A stretch of DNA of 64,000 nt from the NCBI GenBank assembly GCA_964596675.1, contig CAZQUZ010000001.1, forward strand, positions 1 through 64,000, read 5' to 3'. The first letter of the stretch is position 1; every line of letters begins with the position of its first letter. Below, one piece after another: positions 33,207 to 43,836 of this stretch. A model generated the notes under the pieces. It had not been told where the DNA came from, did no database searches, and saw only the letters and a list, made by a program, of their open reading frames with translations. This DNA is from JAGOMW01 sp964596675. Lineage in GTDB: Bacteria > Patescibacteriota > Gracilibacteria > BD1-5 > UBA2023. Both the position numbers and the translations under genes were made by a program.

Positions 33207-34925
33207 ATGTCGAAAATCCTCCTCTCCATCCTATCACTCATTATCGCAGCAGGGAGCTTCGTGCGCGTCACAGAAGCAGTGATACCATTTCGGGATGTGA
33301 GCGTGACGAGTCCATATTATGAAGCTGTCGATGCACTGTTTCGTCAGCAAGTCATCAGTGATGATGGATCTGGACTCTTTCGTCCGAGCGATCCTATCTC
33401 ACGAGATATATTCGTAGGACTTTCACAGAGCGTATCATGTACATCCTGTCTGACACCGACGAGTGAAGATATGATTCTCTATACCGATTCGCCATTTATC
33501 GATCTCAAAAAAACGAATCCATACTATTTCTGTATAGCGAGTGCGAGTAAAAAAAATATCACACTATGATACCCTCTCGATGCAAGTGGCAAAGCACAGT
33601 GTGAAGATGGGAGTACATGGGAACAGAGTCCTTTCTGTGAAAACAATAAAACAACACGCATAGAGGCTGCAGCTATGCTCCTGCGTCAGGCGAATCTCTG
33701 GAATGACACCCTAAATACAAATGTGACAAAAACAAGAACTATCACAGATGTGAGTGACTACTGGTATGGATACGCGAATAAAGCCATAGAAGTAGGGATT
33801 ATAGTGCAAAATCCCGATAACAGCATACGTCCTGATGCTGCTCTGACACGAGGCGAATTCGCTCTCATGGCTGCAAAAATGCTCGGGTATAATCAGTGTA
33901 TGATACCAGGGAGCGATATCTCTCTCGCGAGCAAGATAATCATGCGCTCAGCAGATGGGAAACAAGTAGATGGGAGTAATTTTGGTACTGACACCCCTAT
34001 GGCGCTATGAGTAGAGCTCAGTGATACGACTCAGTCATATACATATACATGGAAGGCATACGATAGCATCACGAAAAAGATGCTCACGCTCACTGGAGAT
34101 ACGATATCTACGACGACTCTCGGCATCGGTAACTGGTATATCGACCTCATCGTACGAGATAGCATCACAAAAGCACAGGTCAGTACAGCTACGACGACGA
34201 TCACCGTACATGATGGCTCATCTATAGGATGAAATATATCCCTCATCTCCGATCCATCTCTCCCCCTTCAGGATATCGGCATCTCTAATATACTCTTTCC
34301 CTCTATCAGTATATCGACAAAAACTATAAAAAATGCCACAAATACCCCAGTTATATTTAATATAAATACCGTGGGTTCTGGTCCCATGAAGTATGTATGG
34401 GATTTTGGTGATGGGACAAAAATCTCCACAATAGACACCACCCCACAGACACATAGCTATAAAAATCCTGGTATATATACAGTGACTATCATAGCGACTG
34501 ATAAGGATGGGCGTACTGCTCGATCCACGATGAGCGTAGAAATATCTGGGAATATAGACAGTGATGGTGATACAGTCTCTGATAATCTGGATGCTTGTCC
34601 TGACGTTATAGGAACGAGTACGAAAAATGGATGTCCTGATTTTTCTATAAATGCATATACAAAAAACTTTTTAGCATGAAGCAATATATCTCAGAAAGAG
34701 ATGAGCACCAGCCTCCTCGGGACGCTCGGGAAAAATACATGTATCGTAGAAAAAATGAGTGAAAAATGACTCATTATACTCTCACCAGTATGTGACCAAT
34801 GTCCGTGTGCCAATAAAATATCATGGGATGAACTCATACGATCATGTGACGTACTATTTCCGACGATACTCTCACCAGATAAAAATACACTCTATTCACG
34901 TGGACCACTTTATCAGATACCATAA
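33207..34925 (+). CDS. Secreted SLH/PKD/thrombospondin-type-3 surface protein
   Basis: A 572-residue protein with a signal peptide (ILLSILSLIIAAGSFVRVTEA). S-layer-homology units lie at residues about 27-75 (PFRDVSVTSPYYEAVDALFR with ISRDIFVGLSQSV) and about 175-230 (ITDVSDYWYGYANKAIEVG with LTRGEFALMAAKML). A PKD domain follows (MKYVWDFGDGTKISTIDTTP, SYKNPGIYTVTIIATDKDG), then a calcium-binding type 3 repeat (DSDGDTVSDNLDACPDVIGT). The C-terminal 90 residues contain CDQCPCANK. SLH units should bind the wall polymer. The predicted leaderless promoter supports this start. The next gene begins 2 nt after its TAA. Confidence 0.88.
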
Positions 34926-34927
34926 AT

Positions 34928-35644
34928 ATGTCGGATATCATCCATTTTCGTACACATAAACGATGAGGTCGGATGAATAGTATATCTACATCGAGGATAC
35001 GCTGAGTATGAAGTGAGTATGATGGCATACGCGATGCAGAGCCGTATGATGATGCTCGTAATATCGCATGGAAGCAATCGCTAAAATGAACCGATATTTA
35101 TATAAAATCACGTGAGGATGAGAGTGATACACAGATTATACTCATATGAGTATCTGATACGAGTTGGGATTTTGAGATAGAAAAAAATGATACAAAGAAC
35201 TCCTACTACTCTAAACTAGATGACCTGTATAGAAAAAGCACCAAAGAGAGTCATATAAGATATATACATATGGGCTTATGTGATGGGATATCATGATGCA
35301 TACAGAGTCTACTCGCTGCAAAACCAAAAAATACTCTCATAATCATCGTCATATCGAGTCTCGATACGAGTCCATATACAGAGCTCATACCATTTGCACA
35401 GATGAATGATATCATCATCATACATCTCCTCCATAGCTATGAAGCCACTCCAGAAAAGTATAAAAATAGCCTCGTAGAATCCCACATAGTAAATACTCTC
35501 GCATATCATACCCTCCTCCGAGAGCAACAACTCCTTATACAAAATCTCCTCGCGAAAAACGGTATCGGATACCTACAGACCACGAACCGAGACGATCATG
35601 CTCTCGTACTAAATAATTATTTTAAATATCGCTATGCACGATAA
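34928..35644 (+). CDS. DUF58-like protein
   Basis: A 238-residue protein with the DUF58 signature G*VG*SEYDGIRDAEPYDDARN followed by IAWKQSLKG*TDIYIK (family: GSEFDxLRxYxPGDDxRxIDWKASAR). The following strand TQIILIG*VSDTSWDF sits where the von Willebrand-like core begins. It starts 2 nt after the SLH/PKD gene stop and overlaps dprA by 11 nt. DUF58 proteins often accompany MoxR ATPases, but none is present here. The function is unknown, and the protein is shorter than most family members. Confidence 0.8.
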
Positions 35645-36734
35645 AAAATATATCCTCGCATACCTCCTCCAAGGTGGCTATACACATCATGATATAAAAA
35701 ATATCTTATTCGATGAATGACTCTCTATAGAGCAAGTATGGAGCGACTCAAAGAACGGAAAGAATCCACTAGAACTCTCAGATGATAGGATATCTCGCAT
35801 CAGGGAAAAAATATCAAAAGTCGATGAGGAAAGCATACGAAATCTCCTCGACTCAAAAAATATAGAGATTATAGATTGGCAGAATCCACACTATCCAGAA
35901 TCCCTGAAGCAAATCGGACACGCTCCTGCATTTTTCTATCTGCGTGGGGCTCTCAGAGAGTCACTCCCACCACTCCTCGGCGTCGTCTGATCTCGGAAAC
36001 ATACCCCCTATGCCACTCGTATCCTCGAAAAAATACTCCCAGATATCATACACCATGGAGTATGAGTCGTAAGTGGTGGCGCTGCCTGAGTCGACACACT
36101 CGGACATAGACTCACAGTCGACTATGGAGGCTATACGATAGCAGTATTTGGGACAGGGATAGACCGCTGCTATCCCGCGCAAAATAAAAAACTCTTCGAA
36201 GATATCATCGCATCTGGATGAGCCCTCATCTCACACTTCCCTCTCGGGACAGGACCTGAGCTCTATAACTTTCCTATACGAAATGAGATCGTCGCCGGAC
36301 TCTCACATGGTATCCTCATCCCCGAGGCTGGACTCTCATCTGGCACACTCATCACGGCTCAGCTCGCACTGGAGCATGGACGCGAGGTCTTCGCGGTGCC
36401 TGGAGATATCGATAGATCCACGAGTGAGGGCACGAACATGCTCATATCGACCGGTCAGGGCAAATGCGTACGCAATAGTGGAGACGTGCTCGAAGAGTAC
36501 TTCGATGTGAAAAGCCTCGAAGCAGGCATGACACCAGTGGTGCGAGTAGCTCCTATACTCGACTCCGATGAGAAGCGTAGCATCTACAGCGCTATAGAGA
36601 GTGGCTCCCATACAGTAGACACACTCCTGAACTCGACTGGATACGATATGACGACACTCCTCACAGATATCGCGATGCTCGAGATCGATGGACATATCCG
36701 CATGGATGAGATGGGAAGATATCAGATAGTGTAG
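35634..36734 (+). CDS. dprA: DNA processing protein DprA/Smf
   Basis: A 366-residue protein that binds incoming single-stranded DNA and loads RecA during transformation. The Rossmann-like domain has GVVG*SRKHTPYATRILEKIL (family GSRxxTxYG), VVSGGAAG*VDTLGHR, IAVFGTGIDRCYPAQNKKLF, FPIRNEIVAGLSHGILIPEA and GREVFAVPGDID. The N-terminal helical SAM-like region and C-terminal winged helix (residues about 300-366) are present. Several conserved glycines are UGA, including the first Gly of GSR. Its presence, with type IV pilus genes and TfoX-N, supports natural competence. Confidence 0.95.
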
Positions 36735-36798
36735 GATGGATTTACTTTTTCGGATTTTTCTATACACTACATCGTGTAATATCCTCTATCTATAGTCT

Positions 36799-37272
36799 AT
36801 GAAATCCGTCGTCCGTGCATTTGTCTTTAATAAAAATGGTGAGATCCTCATGGCTCGTCATACACCCGATGCCCTCTGGGTGCTCCCTGGTGGTCATGTA
36901 GAGACCGATGAGAGACTCCATGCCGCTATGATACGCGAGCTCCAGGAGGAGTTCGGACTCGGAGCTCGATTTTTCGATATAGATCAGAGTGAGATCCTCC
37001 ATCACCAAGGGAAAAAACTCACCCATCACCCCCTCCCACTCGCCATCTATGAGCTCTCATATACGGATAAGAATGGTCGTGATAAGTCACGTGTGGAGCA
37101 TGTGTTTCTCATGGAGACCGATGATGATGTCCACGAGAAGCAAGAGAGCGAGATACACGAATACGCCTGGATGGATGCAGAAGATATCCTCTCTATGAAG
37201 CCAAATGTCGAGACATGGGACTTCATCATAGAGATGCTCGATCGTATCATGGGATCTGATGATGAAGTATAA
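36799..37272 (+). CDS. Nudix hydrolase
   Basis: A 157-residue enzyme of the Nudix superfamily, which hydrolyses nucleoside diphosphates linked to another moiety. The Nudix box GX5EX7REUXEEXGU is complete: GHVETDERLHAAMIRELQEE followed by FGL. The preceding VRAFVFNKNGEILMARHTPD and LWVLPGG match MutT-like proteins. There is no in-frame UGA. murG starts 3 nt after its stop. The substrate is unknown. Confidence 0.92.
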   Translation: MKSVVRAFVFNKNGEILMARHTPDALWVLPGGHVETDERLHAAMIRELQEEFGLGARFFDIDQSEILHHQGKKLTHHPLPLAIYELSYTDKNGRDKSRVEHVFLMETDDDVHEKQESEIHEYAWMDAEDILSMKPNVETWDFIIEMLDRIMGSDDEV

Positions 37273-37275
37273 TCT

Positions 37276-38310
37276 ATGCACCCAAAACTCACCGACACAC
37301 TCTCGAAATATCAGCACATCGTCCTCGTCGGAGGATGAACGGGTGGACATATCCAGCCGATTTTAAATATTGCTACTGAGCTTCACGGTACGAAACTTCT
37401 CTGGATAGGATGAGAAGATTCCTATGAAAAACAGGCTGCAAAAGATGTAAAGATAGACTTCGAGAGCATCCCTACACTTAAGCTCACCTCGACCAAATCT
37501 CCGAAAGTACTCCTCTATCCCATAGTACTCATGCGATGAATATTGGCTGCGAGGCAAGTTCTCAAGAAAGCATATGCTAATATTCAGTGAAATGGATATA
37601 TAGCAGTCTTCTCGAAATGATGACCTGGATCCGTTGCTGTCGGTATCGCTGCATGGTCACTCGGCATCCCCCTCTATATCCATGAGTCAGATACCATACC
37701 CGGCCGCTCGAATCGCATCCTCGGTCATTTCGCGACAACAGTATTTCTCGGATTCGAGAGCGCGAAAGTATATTTCAATGCGAAAAAATGTGAAGTAATC
37801 GGACAGATACTCCATAGAGTATTTTCTAATAAAAAGTCTCAGTACCAAAATATCAAACACTCTATTTCCTGGAAAACAGATAAAAAACACCTCCTCATCA
37901 TCTGCGGGAGTCAGTGAGCTCGAGTGATCTTCGAAGAAATTCTTAAATACATGGGTGCTATACTAAATGGATATGAGGTCATTCTCATTCTCGGTAAACT
38001 CAATACTGATATGAAAAAGGATTTCGAGGCATCACTCAAGACCATCATCCATCCCTCACTCCAACTCCTCGACTGGATAGATCAAGAGAGTCTCGCGAGC
38101 CTCATCAGAGATACAGATATCGCCATCACTCGCGGAAGTGCGACGACACTCGCAGAACTCACAGCATTTGAAAAAACCCCCCATCTCATCATCATCCCAC
38201 TTCCTCATGCAGCTAATAATCATCAGTACTACAATGCTCTCGAATATGAAAAAATGTGACACACACTCCTAGAACAAAAAAATATCTCTACCCTCACGAA
38301 CCTCCTCTAA
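37276..38310 (+). CDS. murG: MurG glycosyltransferase
   Basis: A 344-residue enzyme that adds GlcNAc to lipid I to form lipid II at the membrane. The N-terminal loop is VLVGGG*TGGHIQPILNIA, with one of the loop glycines UGA. VFSKG*G*PGSVAVGIAAWSL is the second glycine loop and PLYIHESDTIPGRSNRIL the acceptor region. In the C-terminal domain, LLIICGSQG*ARVIFEEIL and TRGSATTLAELTAFEKTPHL match the UDP-GlcNAc-binding motif. The ATG of the next gene overlaps its stop (TAATG), indicating translational coupling with the ABC exporter. Confidence 0.94.
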
Positions 38311-40097
38311 TGAAAACATCTAGTCCATACAATACTCCAAAAGTCCGCACACTTATCTCGATATTTTCCCATCTTCATGAAGTTAAAAAATCATGGCTCC
38401 CTATAAGTGTGCTCCTCTTCGGATATGTCGCAATCGTCTCGACGGAACCGTATTTTTATAAGATTATCGTAGATGTTCTCCAGACGGAGCTCACACATCC
38501 TACAGGAGAGCTCCCGATGAGAATAATGATGATGCTCGCACTCTGGATAATACTCCTATGAGTATCAGTATGACTACGGTATAGTTTTGCCTATGTACTC
38601 CTTACACATCAACATGATGACTGGAGAAATTTTCTCATGAAAAGTATGCGAAAAATGCTTCTCATGCCTATCGACTATCACCTCTGACTCCAGCACGGTG
38701 AAAAACAAAAAATCATAGACCGATGAGCTGAAGCTGTCTGGCAAGCATGAGATAATCTCATCCTCAAGGTCGCTCCACAGATACTCACGAGTATAGTCCT
38801 CATCATCATCGGATGGATGGTGGATGTCCGCATGCTCGCTATCGCACTCGCACTCCTCCCTGTCATCGTGATATCAGTCTTCTATACGGGCAAGCAGGCA
38901 CATACGAACCAGCGCGCAGCCAATAAATACTGGGATAAAGTATTTGGTAGGATATCAGATAGTTTCACGAATCTCAGTATCACTCGTATATTCGATCGCC
39001 AAGATCATGAGCTCAGTATACTCTCTATGAGACTCGATAGAGCATCGGATGAGCAGATGAAAGTGCGGAAAAACTGGATACTCTTTCACTCACTCTGACA
39101 AGCATATACGTATCTTGCGAAGATTTTTATCCTCGCGCTAGGTATCGTACTCCTCTATGATGGGAGTATGACACTCGGTACGCTCCTCTTTTTTCTCGCA
39201 TTCGCAGATAGGCTCTATAGTCCTATCATGGCAGTCTTCGAGGCATACCAGACCATGATGATAAACATCGCCCACTATGAAAAGATGGAAGCCGTATTTC
39301 TCATGGCTGATGAGAAAAATACTGGTACTATCGAACTCCAAACCATGAAAAAAAATATACACTTCGAAAAAGTATCTTTTGCCTATCCGTCGAGTCCACG
39401 CGAAGTCCTCTCTGAGATAGACCTCGAGATACAAAAATGAGAACGTATCGCCCTCGTAGGACATACTGGGAGTGGTAAATCGACCATCACACAGCTCCTT
39501 ATGAGATTTTATGAGTCGAGTGCATGACATATCCGCATCGATGGACAGGATATCTACGACTTTACACTCGAAAGTTACAGGCGCAAGTTCGCTGCAGTCT
39601 TTCAGGATACCACACTTTTTAATGAATCTATCCGCCATAATCTCGAGTACGTCCGTGATGGCATCAGTGAAAAAGAGCTCTATAAAGCCGCTCGCGAAGC
39701 GAATATCCTGGACTTCATCGAGTCGCTACCAGAAAAGTGGGAGACCGAAGTGGGAGAACGTGGACTGAAACTCTCTGGATGAGAAAAACAACGCATCGCC
39801 ATAGCGAGAGCTATACTCGCAGATCCTGAGATACTCATCCTCGATGAGGCGACGAGTGCACTGGATACGAAGACTGAGCGACTGGTGCAAGAAGCGTTCG
39901 ACCACCTCATGGTGGGGCGTACGAGCATCATCATCGCGCATCGCCTCTCCACAATAGTCGGAGCGGATAGGATATATCTCATGGACCATGGTCGCATCAT
40001 CGCGAGTGGTCAGCATAGTGAGCTTTATGCGACATCACGTGAATATCGAGAAATGGTCGATATGCAGCATGATGGATTCGTGGGGGAGGAGGTATAA
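38310..40097 (+). CDS. MsbA-like ABC exporter (fused TM and ATPase)
   Basis: A 595-residue half transporter. Six TM segments lie in residues about 25-320. The nucleotide-binding domain has Walker A ALVGHTGSGKSTITQ, the Q-loop FAAVFQDTTLFNESI, signature LSGG*EKQRIAIARAIL and Walker B LILDEATSALDT, followed by an H-loop IIIAHRLSTI. One signature glycine is UGA. It probably works as a homodimer exporting a lipid or peptide. Coupling to murG suggests a cell-envelope precursor, but this is inference from position only. Confidence 0.93.
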
Positions 40098-40116
40098 TTT
40101 TTTAATTTATTGGGAT

Positions 40117-40659
40117 ATGAATCAAAAAGATGTTATATTCATCAGTGGAAATCAGAATAAGATAAATAATCTCAGGAAATACCTGGGTTATTCGATACCA
40201 TATCGGAGCATAGAACTCACAGAAATACAATCACTCGACTTAGAAGAAGTCGTAAGATATAAAGCGGAAAACGCATATTCAGTGATATGAACTCCTGTAT
40301 TGGTAGAAGATTCTGCTCTTGAATGCACGACATTATGAAGATTACCCTGAACATTTATAAAATTTTTTATAGAAGAACTCTGACTCGAGAAATTATGTCA
40401 TCTCATATGAGATGAAAGATGAGCTATTGCGAGAACAGTATTTGATTATTATGATGGAAATAGGCATTATTTTTTCGAAGGGAAACTCGAATGAAACATC
40501 GCAAAAGAACCTCTCTGAGAGGATGGATTCGCATGGGATAAAATCTTCATACCACACTGGTCAGATAGAACTACCGCACAAATGAATACTGAAGAATATG
40601 AGAAATTCTATCTCGCTGTAAAACCGATTGAACAAGTGAAATTATTTTTAATATCCTAA
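40117..40659 (+). CDS. Non-canonical purine NTP pyrophosphatase (ITPA/HAM1 type)
   Basis: A 180-residue house-cleaning enzyme that hydrolyses ITP and XTP to monophosphates. Motifs are IFISGNQNKINNLRKYLG, VRYKAENAYSVIG*TPVLVED, SALECTTLG*RLPG*TFIKFF and GG*FAWDKIFIPHW-like GFAWDKIFIP with downstream TAQMNTEEYEKF. The spacing and LPGxxIKFF segment resemble eukaryotic/archaeal ITPA (LPGPYIKWF) more than typical bacterial RdgB (xPGVYSARY). It is AT-richer than its neighbours, so transfer is possible. Confidence 0.88.
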
Positions 40660-40661
40660 GC

Positions 40662-40988
40662 ATGTCTACTTCCCCATCCACCCTCACCTACTTCCTCGAG
40701 TGTCTCGAATGAATCCCAGACCTCCGAGCACAAGCCATGTTCTGAGAATATGGCATCTACTCCGGCGACCGCATGTTCGCGATAGCAGCAGATGGAGTAT
40801 TATTTTTTAAGACGCTTCCTGAGACGATAGGATATTTTTCTGATACGAAGACAAAGGCCTATCCATGAAGCAAAAATACCGCACCAGCCAATCCTGAGTG
40901 GCTCGAGCATAGAGACGAGCTCATACGGATAGCTAGAGAGACGATAGCCCTCACTCCACCACCGAAAGCAAAGAAAGGAAAGTGCTAA
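40662..40988 (+). CDS. TfoX N-terminal domain protein
   Basis: A 108-residue protein whose core AMFG*EYGIYSGDRMFAIAAD followed by GVLFFKTLPETIGYF matches the TfoX N-terminal domain (MFGGxGLYxDGxMFALIxDDxLYLK). TfoX regulates competence in gamma-proteobacteria; isolated N-domains occur widely with unknown partners. It starts 2 nt after the ITPase stop, and its TAA overlaps the TAG of the opposite photolyase gene. Regulation of competence here is inference. Confidence 0.85.
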
Positions 40989-42307
40989 GCCTCACCTCTA
41001 TAACGTGCTCTCGCAAGAGCAGCACTCTCTTTTTGGTTTATTATGGGTGGATAGTATCGCCCCCTCAGATCGAGCGTATGGATATCTTCTGGACTCACTC
41101 ATTCGAGCTCACTTAGATATTTTTTTATAAATTTACACTCAGCGTCGAACTTCTCTGACTGGAGGAGCGGATTAAAGATGCGTACAGGCTTCGGATCTGC
41201 ACCGACCGATGCACTCCACTGCCAATTTCCGATATTCACCGCCTCATCATAGTCGATGAGGTATTTTTTGAACCATTTTTCTCAGAGCCTCCAGTCAATC
41301 CCGAGGTTTTTCGTGAGGAATGACGCTACCACCATGCGGAGACGGTTATGCATCCAGTTCGTCTCTATAAGCTGTCTGATAGCCGCATCGACGAGTGGAT
41401 ATCCAGTCTTCCCCTGCTGGAACATATCCCACTCATAGCTCGACTCATCGCGAGACCAGTCTATCGTACGTCGTCGCTCCTGGAACTCCAGGGAGTATGT
41501 GAATGGAAAATAATATGCGATATGATACCAGAACTCTCGCCAGATAATCTCGGAAAGGAGTGTCGGATTTTCAGATATTTTCGCATAAATTTCACGCACA
41601 GAAAAAATCCCAAATCGTATATACGGAGAGAGTCGCGTAGAGCCATCGACTCATGGGAGATTCCTGAGCTCATCATAGTATGAAAAATCTCTCTCCATAC
41701 GCTCATGACCGAGCGCTATCGTCCAGAACTTATGGTGTGGCACACGGATGATATCGCGGATTTCTCTGTAGTCATCTGGTACGAGCCATGTCACCTGAGA
41801 GCATTCGAATGGTTGGATAGCAAGTCTCTCTGGATGAGCAAGGAGGAACTTTTTCCACAGCATCGAAAACGGAGTAAATACCTTTCTCTGCTCGACCTCA
41901 TGTGGCTCCACGAGAAGAAAATCCTGATACATATATACACCCACTCCCCTCTCAGCACAGAGTCTCTCGATATCATCATCACGCTCCTGTCCTCGAGGAC
42001 TATAGGTCCGATTCATATATACAGCATCGATAGAGTATTTCTCGAGGAGATCTTGTGCTATATCTGCTGGTTTGCCAGTATACACTGTGAGTCTACCACC
42101 ATATCTCTGGAGCTCCACATCTATAGTCTCCAGTGCCTCTCGGACGAATCAGAAACGACTATCATCGACTCAGAAATCCGCTATCGCACGAGTATCATGG
42201 ATAAATATCGGCATCACCGACTCTGAATTTTTTATAGCCGCCAAGAGGGCTGTATTATCGGCAAGTCGTAAATCCTGACGAAATATGAAGAGTGAACGTT
42301 TATACAT
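40985..42307 (-). CDS. phr: Class I deoxyribodipyrimidine photolyase
   Basis: A 440-residue flavoprotein that repairs cyclobutane dimers using light. The N-terminal Rossmann domain starts MYKRSLFIFRQDLRLADNTA and continues YSPRGQERDDDIERLCAERG. The FAD-binding domain has EIIWREFWYHIAYYFP, KTGYPLVDAAIRQLIETNWM and HNRLRMVVASFLTKNLGIDW, then YDEAVNIGNWQWSASVGADP, which match class I CPD photolyases, including Trp residues of the electron-transfer chain. It ends at TAG sharing two bases with the opposite gene stop. An operon with the small TM protein and cyclophilin upstream is possible. Confidence 0.94.
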
Positions 42308-42310
42308 AAT

Positions 42311-42616
42311 CTATCGAAAAAATAATCGTATCTTCTCCCATACAATATGGAGCCGTAAAGCAAAAAACACTCGTATCGACTGTCGGCGAACCACACGTAT
42401 ACCAAATACGAGTACACAAGATATCCCTATCATGACCCATCCTGCTGGTATAGGCGTGATAAGTGCGATGAGTCATATGAGAAATAATAATACCGCAAAA
42501 AATACTCTCATGCCAAAAGGCAGGCTGATGAGTTTTTGATACCATATATGAGCACGAATATATGCGAAAGAATCTCGGATTTTCTTACGATAATGACGCT
42601 TTCTAGGCTGTTGCAT
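42311..42616 (-). CDS. Small PGPGW-like transmembrane protein
   Basis: A 101-residue protein. A basic N-terminus (MQQPRKRHYRKKIRDSFAYI) is followed by two TM helices: GMRVFFAVLLFLIG*LITLIT and PIPAGWVMIGISCVLVFGIR. The PIPAGW turn matches the PGPGW family of putative membrane proteins. A longer in-frame start (42667) exists, but its first codons are the hairpin and T-run of the cyclophilin terminator, so I chose 42616. It ends 3 nt before the photolyase start and is probably cotranscribed with it. Confidence 0.65.
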
Positions 42617-42637
42617 ACGAGAGAGTATATATACAAT

Positions 42638-42669
42638 AATAAAAAATGCATCCTTTTTTAGATGCATTT
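42638..42669 (-). terminator. Terminator after the cyclophilin gene
   Basis: A 9-bp stem, AAATGCATC (42644-42652) and GATGCATTT (42661-42669), with an 8-nt loop and a T-run on the minus strand (42641-42646). Confidence 0.8.
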
Positions 42670-42672
42670 AGA

Positions 42673-43149
42673 TTATAAGACAACTGTAGCTTTCTCGATT
42701 TTTACTTCCATCTTCGGACGATCTCGTCCATCGACTGGAAGACGCTCTATCTCATCGACTACCTCCATACCAGCTATCACATGACCGAATATCGTATGTT
42801 TACGATCGAGGAAGCTCGCATCCTCTGCCGTCACGATAAAGAATTGTGACCCATTCGTATTTCGACCGGCATTGGCCATGGAGATGACTCACTTTTTATG
42901 AGTGAGCTCTGGATCGAGGAACTCATCTTCGAATGCCCGCATCCATATACTCTTGCCTCCTGAGCCAGTCCCAGTCGGATCTCATCATTGTATCATAAAG
43001 TCATGGATGACTCGATGAAATATAATACCATCATAGTATCATTTCTCTGTCAGTCAGAGAAAATTCTCGACCGCTTTGGGCGCTGCGAGTGGGAAAAGTT
43101 CGAGAATGATATCACCGAAGTTGGTAGAGAGTTGGACTTTTGGGTTCAT
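42673..43149 (-). CDS. Cyclophilin-type peptidyl-prolyl isomerase
   Basis: A 158-residue cytoplasmic cyclophilin (no signal peptide) that isomerises Xaa-Pro bonds. Motifs are AAPKAVENFLG*LTEKG*YYDG, IIFHRVIHDFMIQG*G*DPTGT (catalytic Arg in FHRV, with two consecutive UGA glycines), MANAGRNTNGSQFFIVTAE and LDRKHTIFGHVIAGMEVVDE. The length is typical. It is followed by a terminator. The 168-nt region upstream toward ybaB holds a self-complementary AGGAAAATTTTC-like sequence repeated near 43230 and 43275. Confidence 0.95.
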
Positions 43150-43317
43150 AGATTTTAGAGAAAAGTAGACGGAGTATATAGAGTAAATTTACCGAGAAAA
43201 TACTCAAAAGCGAAGAGTTCAAGGCAGGAAAATTTTCTCGACATGAGTTTGCTGATATGTAAATGATTGAGAGAAAATTTTCCTAACGCTGAAATCTGAA
43301 GTTTTTCAGTATTTTCT

Positions 43318-43617
43318 CTACATGCCTGGCATATTGAGCCCCATCTGACTCATCACCCCTCGCATACGATCTGCTGCAATTTCCTGAGCTTTTTTCATTC
43401 CCTTATTGATAGCTTCAGTGATAGCTTTTTCGAGTTTTTTCTGGTCTGCGAGGATAGAGCTATCTTCTATGACAGTAGAGACGACCTTAAGCTGACCATC
43501 GATAGTCACGACGACACCATCGACCTCTGCTTCGATATGGGTATTGGAGAGTTCTTCTTGTATCTTTTGTGCTTGCTGTTGGAGCTTGAGCATTTCTTGT
43601 GCTTGTTTGAAATCCAT
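43318..43617 (-). CDS. YbaB/EbfC nucleoid-associated protein
   Basis: A 99-residue DNA-binding dimer of the YbaB/EbfC family. The core is FKQAQEMLKLQQQAQKIQEE, VDGVVVTIDGQLKVVSTVIE and the C-terminal RMRGVMSQMGLNMPGM. No UGA is used. A -10-like TAATAT lies 6 nt before the ATG. In many bacteria it is cotranscribed with recR or dnaX, but here it stands alone. Confidence 0.93.
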   Translation of the reverse strand: MDFKQAQEMLKLQQQAQKIQEELSNTHIEAEVDGVVVTIDGQLKVVSTVIEDSSILADQKKLEKAITEAINKGMKKAQEIAADRMRGVMSQMGLNMPGM

Positions 43618-43699
43618 AGAAAAATATTAGAAATTAGACCTGCGAATGGTAGGAATTTATGAGAAAAAATCAAGTAGAAGATTATTATTTTTTATTCCA

Positions 43700-43742
43700 T
43701 ATACTTTCTATGCCTAAGGCACTGAGAGTCATAGAAAGTATA
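43700..43742. repeat. 13-bp inverted repeat in the ybaB/glucosaminidase gap
   Basis: TATACTTTCTATG (43700-43712) and CATAGAAAGTATA (43730-43742) are perfect inverted arms with a 17-nt spacer. No T-run follows, so it is more like an operator or RNA structure than a terminator. Nothing else is recognised in 43618-43836. Confidence 0.6.
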
Positions 43743-43836
43743 TACTACCAGAAAACATACGAGCGAAAAGAAAAAAGATTTGCAAAATGATGTTTTTCTT
43801 TTAGGATACAAATCCTTTCAATACTAGGAGTAAGAA

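Noticed and set aside
42617..42667. N-terminal extension of the PGPGW-like protein
   Set aside because: The first codons are the hairpin and T-run of the cyclophilin terminator.
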